A stretch of 19,593 nt of DNA from JBFEYJ01 sp041563315 (GTDB lineage: Bacteria; Pseudomonadota; Gammaproteobacteria; Thiohalomonadales; Thiohalomonadaceae). The stretch is from NCBI GenBank assembly GCA_041563315.1, contig JBFFNE010000054.1, positions 1-19,593 of the forward strand. Reading direction: 5' to 3'. Below the pieces are notes generated by a model. It searched no databases, was not told the origin of the DNA, and worked only from the letters and a program-made list of their open reading frames with translations. Below, piece after piece: positions 8,609 to 15,255 of this stretch. Position numbers and translations under genes: made by a program. Every line of letters begins with the position of its first letter. Within the stretch, counting starts at the first letter, position 1.

Positions 8609-9181
8609 TCAGTGCACCGTCACATCGGTGCGTGGAGGCGCCTTGGTCGGATGCATATCCTCATTGACCAGCAGTACCCCCGTGCGAACATACTCCAGCA
8701 GCTCGTTAAACGAGCCTTCATCCTCCTCATCCCCATCCAGCTCATAGCTGCCTGCCCGGGCGATCTCCACCAGATCCCGCAGGATCTCCCCACTATCACC
8801 CGGCATCTTCTCCAGTTCGCTCACGCCGCCGGCACTGAGACCGAGCAAAAACCCCTGCACCCACTCCCCCAGTGATTCAATACGCTCTTCAACCGGGGCC
8901 TCGTCTCCCAGCAGCAGCGGGTGAAAATCCAGCACCGCGTCATTAAGCCCTTTGCGGGTTTGCTCATACAGCGCCCGAAACGTTTCAATTGCCTCCCTGG
9001 CAAGCAGGTCGGCAGGGTCGAGGGTATGAGCAATGTACGCCAGCCACTCCTCCACGGTTAACTTTCCCTTGGCGCAAAACAGCCCGGTGAGCGTGCCGTG
9101 GCACTCCTCGGCATCCATCTCGGTCTCTACCAGGCCCAGCGCAGAATCGACCCTGGTGATCATATCGGTTTCGTTGCTCAT
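8609..9181 (-). CDS. ygfB: UPF0149 family protein YgfB
   Basis: This 190-residue acidic protein matches the UPF0149 (YgfB/YecA) family in length and pattern. The features are EMDAEECHGTLTGLFCA near the N-terminus, HPLLLGDEAPVEERIESLGEWVQGFLLGLS in the middle, and an acidic ELDGDEEDEGSFNELLEYVRTGVLLV tail. There is no SEC-C zinc motif as in YecA. The start is placed at 9181 (MSNET), with GGGGA nine bases upstream, instead of an in-frame ATG at 9199. It is first in the leftward block with pepP-ubiH-ubiI and divergent from the ZapB-like/zapA operon, the order seen in many gammaproteobacteria. Its biochemical role here is not evident from sequence. Confidence 0.9.
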   Translation of the reverse strand: MSNETDMITRVDSALGLVETEMDAEECHGTLTGLFCAKGKLTVEEWLAYIAHTLDPADLLAREAIETFRALYEQTRKGLNDAVLDFHPLLLGDEAPVEERIESLGEWVQGFLLGLSAGGVSELEKMPGDSGEILRDLVEIARAGSYELDGDEEDEGSFNELLEYVRTGVLLVNEDMHPTKAPPRTDVTVH

Positions 9182-9226
9182 ACCATCCGTTCCCCACATG
9201 TCATTGCATTGATGCTCTTAACTGCA

Positions 9227-9256
9227 ATGCTAGCACCTGTGCCGCACCTCTCCCAA
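9227..9256 (-). promoter_or_regulatory. Possible ygfB promoter with overlapping palindrome
   Basis: On the minus strand TTGGGA (9256-9251) and TAGCAT (9232-9227) are 18 bases apart, each four of six matches to consensus. An inverted repeat GCATTG (9206-9211) and CAATGC (9225-9230) overlaps the -10 and could be an operator. Both are weak. Confidence 0.3.
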
Positions 9257-9267
9257 GTAAGGCGAGA

Positions 9268-9296
9268 TTGACCGGTTTTCTCCACCGCTCTATAGT
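9268..9296 (+). promoter_or_regulatory. Sigma70 promoter of the ZapB-like/zapA operon
   Basis: TTGACC (9268-9273), a 17-base spacer and TATAGT (9291-9296) give a near-consensus promoter. The leader is about 65 bases. It stands back-to-back with the possible ygfB promoter, with their -35 elements only 11 bases apart. Confidence 0.75.
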
Positions 9297-9366
9297 GGCC
9301 GGGAAACAATGCCATTCGGAAGAGCGATGGCGCAACACCGACTGAAACTGAAGAAAAACAACGAAG

Positions 9367-9576
9367 ATGGACGAAATGGAGCTCAAACACCTCGAGCGCC
9401 GTGTGGACGAACTGCTCCAGCGGCTCAGTTCGCTGAAGGGCGAGAACCGCTCGCTGCGCGAAAGCCAGTCTGCCCTGATTGCAGAGCGGGCCCGTTTGAT
9501 CGAAAAAACAGATCTGGCGCGAAGCCGGGTCGAGGCCATCATCTCGCGCCTTCGCGCGATGGAGCAGGAATCATGA
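9367..9576 (+). CDS. ZapB-like small coiled-coil protein (TIGR02449 type)
   Basis: This 69-residue protein is almost all coiled coil: a heptad pattern runs through LERRVDELLQRLSSLKGENR and continues to the C-terminus, with no membrane segment. Length, composition and position directly before zapA fit the TIGR02449/ZapB-like family found in many gammaproteobacteria. By analogy with E. coli ZapB it may bridge ZapA-FtsZ at the division ring, but it is not a clear orthologue. The stop overlaps the zapA start in an ATGA (9573-9576). The ATG at 9367 has a weak ribosome site; the ATG at 9376 is an alternative. Confidence 0.8.
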   Translation: MDEMELKHLERRVDELLQRLSSLKGENRSLRESQSALIAERARLIEKTDLARSRVEAIISRLRAMEQES

Positions 9577-9890
9577 GCGACGAGATTCGTCAGGAACAGA
9601 TACGCCTGCTGGACAAGGAGTACACAGTCGCGTGCCCGCTGGAGGAGCGGGAGGGCTTGCTGGAGTCTGCCCGGATGCTTGATAACAAAATGCGTGAGAT
9701 CCGCAGCCGCGGCAAGATCGTCGGTACCGAACGCATCGTGGTAATGGCCGCACTCAACGTGGTCCACGAGTTGCTGCAGGGGCAAAGCGGCAATCATGGC
9801 AGCTCGCGAGATATTGAGGTGCGCCTGCGCCTGATACAGGATAAGATAGAATTAGCGCTGGAACAGGAAGATCGGCAGCTAACGTTGTAG
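9573..9890 (+). CDS. zapA: Cell division protein ZapA
   Basis: This 105-residue protein matches ZapA, which crosslinks FtsZ filaments at the division ring. The N-terminal globular part contains IRLLDKEYTVACPLEEREGL and ARMLDNKMREIRSRGKIVGTERI, followed by VVMAALNVVHELL and a C-terminal helix rich in Leu, Ile and Glu expected to form the tetramer coiled coil. The start at 9573 overlaps the upstream stop by four bases. The 3' end overlaps the predicted 6S RNA promoter, and the order zapA-ssrS-fau is the widespread gammaproteobacterial arrangement. Confidence 0.92.
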   Translation: MSDEIRQEQIRLLDKEYTVACPLEEREGLLESARMLDNKMREIRSRGKIVGTERIVVMAALNVVHELLQGQSGNHGSSRDIEVRLRLIQDKIELALEQEDRQLTL

Positions 9891-9900
9891 ACTGTTTATA
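9872..9900 (+). promoter_or_regulatory. Predicted promoter of 6S RNA
   Basis: TCGGCA (9872-9877) and TTTATA (9895-9900) are 17 bases apart, four and five matches to consensus respectively, inside the zapA 3' end. Transcription would start near 9906, which agrees with the 5' side of the 6S fold. Confidence 0.5.
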
Positions 9901-9905
9901 GGGTA

Positions 9906-10085
9906 TCTCCTACGGTGCCCGCTCTGTACGCTGGGTATTTTCTTGAGCCTAATTTCTACCCAGGGGTCAAACACCGCTGCTGTGTGCATGTCCGTTCCGC
10001 GGAAAGCCTGATGCGGCGGTAGCCGTCCCCACTTGAACCTCTGGTTCAAGAACGAAAGCGTCGGCGGCACAGGTGGGGGGTATCC
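9906..10085 (+). ncRNA. ssrS: 6S RNA
   Basis: 6S RNA binds the sigma70 RNA polymerase holoenzyme in slow growth by mimicking an open promoter. The roughly 180-base stretch between zapA and fau has its main marks. The hairpin CTTGAACC-TCT-GGTTCAAG (10032-10050) matches the CTTGAACC...GGTTCAAG element of E. coli 6S. The sequence GTTCCGCGG precedes it, and the GGTGCC/GGCAC arms near both ends close the molecule. Length agrees with E. coli (184). The ends are estimates within about five bases. It is probably processed from a transcript continuing into fau, as in E. coli. Confidence 0.88.
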
Positions 10086-10198
10086 TCTTTCCTTACACCC
10101 CTCTTGCATGACAGACACCCACTTCCTGCCAGCAAACATTCAGGCAGCGCCCACAGGAACGCTAATACTTCCCCCCCCTTCGTGGTAAATTAACACCC

Positions 10199-10807
10199 AT
10201 GTTTACGCAACAACAACGAAATGCGCTTCGTCGCGAAATGCGGCAACAGCGCCGCGCCCTATCGCCCCAACAGCGGGAGAAGGCGTCGCTGGCGCTGGCT
10301 CGCCGCCTGGGCCGCCAGCCCCTGTTTCTTCGCAGCCAACACATCGCCTTTTACCTGCCCAATGACGGGGAGATGGACCTGAGCCCGCTTATCCAGCGTG
10401 CCTGGGCGATGGGCAAGCAGTGCTATCTGCCGGTACTCAGCCCGCTATACCATAACCGACTCTGGTTCGCCCCCTATCGCCACGACAGCGACCTGGTGCT
10501 GAACCGCTTCGGCATCCCTGAGCCTGCCATCAACTGGGCCGGGATACGTCCCGTCTGGACCCTCGACCTGCTGCTTACCCCGCTGGTTGCCTTCGACGCA
10601 AATGGCAACCGCCTGGGCATGGGTGGCGGCTACTACGACAGAACCCTGGCTTATCTTGCACGGCGCCGACACTGGCGAAAACCCCACCTGCTGGGAACCG
10701 CCTATGCCTTTCAGCAAGTCGAGCATCTCCCCTATAAGCCATGGGATGTGCCTCTACATGGGGTCGTTACCGAGTCATCGTTGTTACTCACAGGGAACCG
10801 GCAATAA
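10199..10807 (+). CDS. fau: 5-formyltetrahydrofolate cyclo-ligase
   Basis: This 202-residue cytoplasmic enzyme (YgfA type) uses ATP to turn 5-formyltetrahydrofolate into 5,10-methenyltetrahydrofolate. The N-terminal basic segment RNALRREMRQQRRALSPQQR is typical. The conserved phosphate-binding loop GNRLGMGGGYYDRTL is at residues 136-150, preceded by LLLTPLVAFD. The C-terminal HLPYKPWDVPLHGVVTE is also characteristic. The start at 10199 has no good ribosome site, but the basic segment must be included. Position directly after 6S RNA is conserved, and the link to one-carbon metabolism parallels the glycine riboswitch at the left edge. It ends 13 bases before a strong terminator. Confidence 0.93.
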   Translation: MFTQQQRNALRREMRQQRRALSPQQREKASLALARRLGRQPLFLRSQHIAFYLPNDGEMDLSPLIQRAWAMGKQCYLPVLSPLYHNRLWFAPYRHDSDLVLNRFGIPEPAINWAGIRPVWTLDLLLTPLVAFDANGNRLGMGGGYYDRTLAYLARRRHWRKPHLLGTAYAFQQVEHLPYKPWDVPLHGVVTESSLLLTGNRQ

Positions 10808-10820
10808 GGCTGCAGCAAAC

Positions 10821-10848
10821 AAAAAAACCGCCAACGGCGGTTTTTTTT
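10821..10848. terminator. Bidirectional intrinsic terminator between fau and the small membrane protein gene
   Basis: ACCGCC (10827-10832), loop AAC and GGCGGT (10836-10841) form a GC stem flanked by seven A on the left and eight T on the right. It can end transcription from fau (+) and from the convergent 45-residue gene (-). Confidence 0.93.
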
Positions 10849-10868
10849 GCTTGCTGAGACAAAAATAC

Positions 10869-11006
10869 TTACTGACGATAATAGCTCGTGCGGGTCTGCT
10901 CCGGCGGCTGCTCGGTGTCGAGAAAGCCGGAAGCCAACTCCGTGAACAGTACTCCCACCCCAATCACCACAACCAGTAACGCGAGCAAATCCGGTTTCTT
11001 TTTCAT
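10869..11006 (-). CDS. 45-residue single-span membrane protein
   Basis: The start is at 11006, where GGAGGAG precedes ATG by about ten bases. The product begins MKKKPDLLAL, has one hydrophobic segment LLALLVVVIGVGVLFTELA (about residues 8-26), and ends in a polar tail rich in Thr, Glu, Gln and Pro (TEQPPEQTRTSYYRQ). The three lysines before the span predict an N-in, tail-out orientation. A longer frame opens at 11147 but has no comparable ribosome site. I do not recognise a named family. The strong ribosome site, coding composition and shared terminator support a real gene. It lies convergent to fau and divergent from the EVE remnant. Confidence 0.75.
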   Translation of the reverse strand: MKKKPDLLALLVVVIGVGVLFTELASGFLDTEQPPEQTRTSYYRQ

Positions 11007-11162
11007 TTTATTGTGACTCCTCCATCGACTCTCTACCCTCAACCTCGAATACCTGCAAACCGGTTGATGGCGGGTATTAATGGCCTTACGCTTTTGCGGA
11101 AGACTATTTACACACACCCAGAGTGGTTTTTCTTTGACCAAAATCACAAAATGGATACGACC

Positions 11163-11535
11163 ATGGCTTATTGGCTAATAAAATCGGAACCGGCAGTCTT
11201 CGGTATCGATCTCCTGGAACAAAGACCACAACAGACTGAGCCCTGAAATGGGGTCCGCAACTATCAGGCCAGGAAATTCATCTAAAGCCTATCCGGACCC
11301 CACCGCCTTCGGCCCGGAATCGAATCACTACGATCCCAAAAGCGCACCGGATAATCCGCGCTGATTCATGGTCGATGTAAAGTTCGTGCGGCGGCTCAAG
11401 CGCACCATCAGCCTGCAGGAGCTGAAGAAACAGGCCGAAGTATTGCCTGGCTTACCTCTCCTAAAAAAAGGAAGTCGGCTATCTGTGATGCCGGTAAGTG
11501 AGGAGGCGTGGGAGACTGTTTTGGGGCTGGAATGA
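11163..11535 (+). pseudogene. EVE-domain protein, decayed
   Basis: The start MAYWLIKSEPAVFGIDLLEQ is the signature opening of EVE-domain proteins (PUA-related fold, binding modified bases). The frame breaks at TGA (11244-11246) where the family has Trp in TEPWxGVRNYQAR; the following codons still read NGVRNYQARKFI. About 30 codons of the middle are then missing, and the match resumes in another frame at 11284 as AYPDPTAF...NHYDPKSAPDNPR. A second TGA replaces Trp of NPRWFMVDV, and the tail continues to VSEEAWETVLGLE with a stop at 11533. Two nonsense changes and an internal out-of-frame deletion make this a dead gene. Remaining Trp codons here are TGG. Confidence 0.88.
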
Positions 11536-11599
11536 AGGGGCACAACTCAAAAGGCCAAACGGAGCGGTTTTCTTCCCGTTAGGTGCAGCCCGAGCATCG

Positions 11600-11775
11600 C
11601 AGTCATTTCAGGGAGAAGTGACACCATGTTTGAGCGAGGCAGCCATATCGCCTCACGAGTTGCGCGAACGGCCTGAAACGACGCGAAGCACAGGGCACCA
11701 CGGTAGCGGCAAGCCTTCGGGAGATGGTTTTAGGTACTTTTGCCGAAACAAAACTACCTCGCCGTGCAGGGGTCA
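11600..11775 (+). repeat. Probable relic of a dispersed proteobacterial repeat with a hairpin
   Basis: GGGAGAAG precedes a 16-codon frame starting MFERGSHIAS (11626-11676). A purine-rich stretch GACGCGAAGCACAGGGCACC follows, then the hairpin AGGTACTTTTG (11732-11742), loop CCGAAA, CAAAACTACCT (11749-11759), then CTCGCCG. From memory, this layout (short MFER frame, AGCACAGGG block, palindrome of TACTTTTG/CAAAAGTA type followed by CTCGCCG) recurs in many proteobacterial genomes. I cannot confirm family membership here. There is one C-C mismatch in the stem and no T-run on either strand. No gene is evident in 11536-11818. Confidence 0.45.
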
Positions 11776-11818
11776 TATCCCCGAATTCGCTCCACACCAT
11801 CGCGTCAGCGACACAGCT

Positions 11819-13336
11819 TCACCGCAAAAATAACGGATACACCGGATTCTCACTCTCATCCCAATAGGGATAGCCGACTTGTTCAATAAAATCAGCAAAC
11901 GCCTCGTTCTCGCTATGGGGTACCTGAATACCACACAACACTCGACCATAGGCCGCACCGTGGTTGCGGTAGTGAAACAGGCTGATATTCCAGTGCTGTC
12001 CGATATGGCTGAGAAAGCGCAACAATGCGCCGGGACGTTCGGGAAATTCGAAGCGAATCAGCCGCTCATTGGCCACGTTGGCTCTGCCGCCAACCATATA
12101 GCGCATATGCAGCTTGGCCATTTCGTTGTCGCTCATGTCCAGCAGCGGGTATTCACGAGCGGCAAGCAGCGCCACCAGCTCACCTTTCTCTTTTTGCCCT
12201 CGGGCCATCTGCACACCAACGAAGACATGGGCATCATTGTCGTCTGCGTAACGGTAATTGAACTCGGTGATGGCATGCTGACCGAGGGTTTCACAAAACT
12301 TGAGAAAGCTGCCCGGACGTTCGGGAATGGTCACTGCAAGAAGAGCCTCACGGCGCTCACCCAGTTCAGCCCGCTCGGCCACATGGCGCAGGCGGTCGAA
12401 ATTGATGTTCGCCCCGCTATCGATGGCAATGAAGGTTTTGTTTTCACACGCTTCACGCTCGACGTATTTTTTCAGGCCGGCAACGGCCAGCGCACCGGCC
12501 GGCTCGGTGATCGAACGGGTATCCTCGAAGATGTCCTTGATGGCGGCACAGATCTCGTCGGTGGTGACCAGTAGCACCTCGTCGACATACTGGCGAGCAA
12601 TGCGAAATGGCTCCTCACCCACCTGGCGCACGGCGACCCCATCAGCAAAGATCCCAACCTGATCCAGCACTACCCGCTCACCGGCCTTGAGCGCCTCGTA
12701 CATGCAGGGAGCATCCTCGGGCTCGACGCCGATCACCTTGATCTCGGGATAGAGGTATTTGATATAAGCGGCGACCCCGGCGATGAGGCCGCCACCGCCG
12801 ACCGGAACAAAGACCGCATCGATTGGGCCGCTATATTGGCGCAGGATCTCCACCGCCACGGTCCCCTGACCGGCGATCACCGCCGGGTCGTCATAGGGGT
12901 GAACAAAGGTGCGCCCCTGTTCTTCGGCCAACAGTTTGGAGTGCTCGGCCGCATCATTGTAAGTGTTACCGTGCAGGGTAATGCGAGCCCCAAGGCTGGC
13001 TACCGATTGCACCTTGATCTCCGGCGTGGTCATCGGCATCACGATCAATGCATCGATCCCGAGGCGGTTCGCCGCCAGTGCCACACCCTGGGCATGGTTG
13101 CCCGCCGAGGCGGCGATCACGCCGCGCTCACGCTCAACAGTGCTGAGGTTGGCCATGCAGTTGTAGGCACCGCGCAGCTTGAACGAGAAGACCGGCTGCA
13201 GGTCCTCTCGCTTGAGCAGAACCCGGTTACCGAGCCGCGAAGAAAGGCCCCTGGCAGACTCCAATGGCGTTTCGATAGCCACGTCATAAACCCGGGCGGT
13301 GAGGATACGTTTGATGTAGTCGCTTAACATCCGCAT
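11819..13336 (-). CDS. ilvA: Biosynthetic threonine dehydratase (threonine ammonia-lyase)
   Basis: This 505-residue enzyme converts threonine to 2-oxobutanoate, the committed step to isoleucine. The PLP lysine is K53 in FSFKLRGAY. SAGNHAQG (77-84) and the phosphate-binding GGGGL (180-184) complete the fold-type II domain, which ends near 320 with SGANINFDRLR. Two ACT-like regulatory domains follow: EALLAVTIPERPGSFLKFC (330-348, then EFNYRY) and RFEFPERPGALLRFL (428-442, then SLFHYRNHG). This length and the paired domains indicate the isoleucine-inhibited form, not the short catabolic one. The start may be 13336 or the ATG two codons later; neither has a strong ribosome site. It is divergent from rpiA; no leader-peptide attenuator was seen in 13337-13629. 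Confidence 0.96.
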   Translation of the reverse strand: MRMLSDYIKRILTARVYDVAIETPLESARGLSSRLGNRVLLKREDLQPVFSFKLRGAYNCMANLSTVERERGVIAASAGNHAQGVALAANRLGIDALIVMPMTTPEIKVQSVASLGARITLHGNTYNDAAEHSKLLAEEQGRTFVHPYDDPAVIAGQGTVAVEILRQYSGPIDAVFVPVGGGGLIAGVAAYIKYLYPEIKVIGVEPEDAPCMYEALKAGERVVLDQVGIFADGVAVRQVGEEPFRIARQYVDEVLLVTTDEICAAIKDIFEDTRSITEPAGALAVAGLKKYVEREACENKTFIAIDSGANINFDRLRHVAERAELGERREALLAVTIPERPGSFLKFCETLGQHAITEFNYRYADDNDAHVFVGVQMARGQKEKGELVALLAAREYPLLDMSDNEMAKLHMRYMVGGRANVANERLIRFEFPERPGALLRFLSHIGQHWNISLFHYRNHGAAYGRVLCGIQVPHSENEAFADFIEQVGYPYWDESENPVYPLFLR

Positions 13337-13579
13337 AACATAAGCAGGTAGACAGAAAGTTACAACCGCAAATCAGGGATATCACCGCCCCGTTCATAGC
13401 AACTTTATGCAAGAGCGGCATCTCGGGCCGTCCCAGGGATGACAACTCAGGCTAGCAGTAGTATGCCGCACCAGCCAAAATCCGGTAATTACGAGAGCAC
13501 CCCGTTGGCTGCGCCCGGCTTAATAATAGAGGGGGGGCTAACATTCACTTCCCTCTTATCGCGCAAATCCCCGCCAAAC

Positions 13580-13588
13580 TGGTAAAAT
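13580..13588 (+). promoter_or_regulatory. Possible extended -10 promoter of rpiA
   Basis: TGGTAAAAT forms an extended -10 without a clear -35 and would give a leader of about 35 bases. The rest of the 293-base divergent gap (13337-13629) shows only an AT-rich patch near 13520 and a run of seven G; no clear ilvA promoter was found. Confidence 0.4.
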
Positions 13589-13629
13589 GGCGTGTATTGC
13601 TACCATAAAGACAAGAGGATAACCGCTCC

Positions 13630-14289
13630 ATGGCTATGACCCAGGATGAAATGAAAGCAGCCGTTGCCCGCGCCGCACTCGAATATGTGATACCAGACAG
13701 CATCATCGGCATCGGCACCGGCTCCACCGCCAACTTCTTTATTGACTACCTGGCGGAGATGAAAGGCAAGATTGAGGGCACGGTTGCCAGCTCCGAGGCC
13801 AGCGCCGAGCGGCTCAAAAGTCATGGCATTCCGGTTTACGACCTGAACAGCGTTTCCGAGATCTCGGTCTATGTCGATGGTGCTGATGAAACCAACCGCT
13901 ACGCCCACCTGGTAAAGGGAGGCGGTGGCGCCTTGACCCGTGAGAAGATCGTCGCAGCGGTGGCGAAAAAGTTCGTCTGCATTGTCGATAGCACCAAGGT
14001 GGTCGATGTGCTGGGCGCCTTCCCGCTGCCGGTCGAGGTAATCCCCATGGCGCGCAGCTACGTGGCCCGCGAACTGGTTAAGCTGGGAGGTGAGCCGGTT
14101 TACCGCGAAGGCTTCGTCACCGACAACGGCAATGTGATTCTCGATGTGCATAATTTGCAAATCATGAACCCGGTGGAACTGGAGCAGAAGCTTAACAACA
14201 TCACCGGTGTCGTCACCAACGGCCTGTTCGCCATGCGCCCGGCCGACGTGGTACTGGTGGGCAGCGAGTCCGGTGTAACCACGCTTTAA
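13630..14289 (+). CDS. rpiA: Ribose-5-phosphate isomerase A
   Basis: This 219-residue enzyme interconverts ribose 5-phosphate and ribulose 5-phosphate in the pentose phosphate pathway. The phosphate loop IGTGSTA (28-34), YVDGADE with D83, KGGGGALTREK with K96 and E105, and LPVEVIPMARSYVARELVKLGG are all present. D83, K96 and E105 correspond to E. coli D81, K94 and E103, exactly two residues shifted. GAGG lies 11 bases before the ATG at 13630; the ATG two codons later matches the E. coli start MTQDE and may be used instead. Pairing with ilvA is common in gammaproteobacteria. Confidence 0.96.
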   Translation: MAMTQDEMKAAVARAALEYVIPDSIIGIGTGSTANFFIDYLAEMKGKIEGTVASSEASAERLKSHGIPVYDLNSVSEISVYVDGADETNRYAHLVKGGGGALTREKIVAAVAKKFVCIVDSTKVVDVLGAFPLPVEVIPMARSYVARELVKLGGEPVYREGFVTDNGNVILDVHNLQIMNPVELEQKLNNITGVVTNGLFAMRPADVVLVGSESGVTTL

Positions 14290-14320
14290 AAAATCCAGGA
14301 CGTGTAAAGCTTCAATCCGA

Positions 14321-14357
14321 CACTAAAACGCCGCCTGAAAAGGGCGGCGTTTTAGTG
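14321..14357. terminator. Bidirectional terminator between rpiA and the 68-residue gene
   Basis: A perfect 15-bp stem, CACTAAAACGCCGCC (14321-14335) with GGCGGCGTTTTAGTG (14343-14357), closes a 7-base loop. The T-run in each arm follows the GC core on either strand, so it serves both convergent transcripts. Confidence 0.92.
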
Positions 14358-14370
14358 TTTGCGTTGCGGT

Positions 14371-14577
14371 TCAATCCCGATAGTGCGGGTCCATCCAGCA
14401 CCGAGGCAGCTCCTCGCCCGATGGAAACTGCAGCGTAGACTTATGGAACTCCATCGGGTCTGGCATCTCTTCCCCGGCGTGATAGCGTCCCTTAATGAAA
14501 GAAATATTCGGATCGAACAACCCTTCCAAATCCAGCACCTCAAGCATTTCGCCGTTTTCCTTATTCTTCAGAAACAT
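14371..14577 (-). CDS. Small soluble protein of unknown function (68 residues)
   Basis: The frame has a good ribosome site (GGGAG, eight bases before ATG) and follows the GlcG-like gene by 19 bases, so it is the last gene of that transcript. The product starts MFLKNKENGEMLEVLDLEGLFDP, has a middle KGRYHAGEEMPDPMEFHKS, and ends LQFPSGEELPRCWMDPHYRD. It is acidic and hydrophilic, with no signal peptide or membrane span. The one Cys lies in a PRCW motif close to the final His-Tyr-Arg. I do not recognise a named family or infer a function. A terminator stands 14 bases after its stop. Confidence 0.72.
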   Translation of the reverse strand: MFLKNKENGEMLEVLDLEGLFDPNISFIKGRYHAGEEMPDPMEFHKSTLQFPSGEELPRCWMDPHYRD

Positions 14578-14596
14578 CGATATTCTCCCTTATCCG

Positions 14597-15103
14597 CTAG
14601 TCGGCCATTTCCAGATCGGCAAGGACCGCATCGATACCCGCCCTGGCACATTTCTCGTCGGTCACGCCTGAGGGAGCACCGCTCACCCCGACCCCGCCGA
14701 GGATGGTGCCACCCGCATTGATCGGCAGGCCGCCGGCACTCATCACCAGGCCATCAATCTTGCCGACGGAAAAAGGCGTTGTGAAACGCTTTTCCAGTTC
14801 CGAGGTGGGGCTGTTGAAGGACATGGCGGTATAGGCCTTTTGCTTCGAGATGGTCAGGGTGAGATCCATGGCCAGTACATCACGCAGTACCGCCTGGGCA
14901 TGCCCGCCGCGATCCACTACAGTCACCGCTATCTGCACCCCCTCCTTGCGACACTGCTCGATGGCCCCCTGGGCGATCTGCAGCGCCATCTCCATGCTCA
15001 GACGCTTGATGGGGACAATCGGCGGGTCCTCCGCCTGGGCTGTGCCGAAGCTCATCATACCGATGGAGGTAGCAGCGAGAAGGGACAATATACGTTTGTT
15101 CAT
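14597..15103 (-). CDS. Exported GlcG/HbpS-family heme-binding-like protein
   Basis: This 168-residue protein has a clear Sec signal peptide: MNKRILSLLAATSIGMMSFG with likely cleavage after AQA (residue 24). The mature part is a GlcG/HbpS (DUF336, Haem_degrading) domain. It shows the family pattern: ALQIAQGAIEQCRKEG, IAVTVVDRGGHAQAVLRDV, SKQKAYTAM, and GGLPINAGGTILGGVGVSGAPSG followed by TDEKCARAGI. The start at 15103 is set by AGAGGAG seven bases upstream and by the signal peptide. Members bind heme, and GlcG sits in the E. coli glycolate oxidase operon without a settled role. Here it lies downstream of a fused GlcD/GlcF-like oxidoreductase, so a link to that enzyme in the periplasm is inferred, not shown. 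Confidence 0.88.
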   Translation of the reverse strand: MNKRILSLLAATSIGMMSFGTAQAEDPPIVPIKRLSMEMALQIAQGAIEQCRKEGVQIAVTVVDRGGHAQAVLRDVLAMDLTLTISKQKAYTAMSFNSPTSELEKRFTTPFSVGKIDGLVMSAGGLPINAGGTILGGVGVSGAPSGVTDEKCARAGIDAVLADLEMAD

Positions 15104-15255
15104 GGGCAGACTCCTCTGGGTTGTTATGCTAATCATCCTAGCCCAGAAGAGACTGTTTGACGACAATCTGCCAATACAACGCCACAGCCTAGCGGGAGCG
15201 CAATACGTCACGCCCCCCGGCTACCCACCACATAGCTTCGCAATGTGTCCTACGG

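Noticed and set aside
11007..11147. N-terminal extension of the small membrane protein to 92 residues
   Set aside because: The extension lacks a ribosome site, while GGAGGAG stands in front of the inner ATG at 11006 and the inner start gives a sensible KKK-span protein.
11163..11535. UGA read as tryptophan (recoding)
   Set aside because: Clear genes across the window use TGG for Trp and TGA as a real stop (pepP, ilvA, the ZapB-like gene); the same remnant also has an out-of-frame deletion.
11498..11833. 111-codon plus-strand frame
   Set aside because: It joins the tail of the dead EVE gene to the repeat relic in a different frame and runs into the ilvA 3' end; no ribosome site or family.
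15228..15250. Hairpin ACATAGC-TTC-GCAATGT after the FAD oxidoreductase as a terminator
   Set aside because: It has a mismatch and no T-run, so transcription could continue into the GlcG-like gene.
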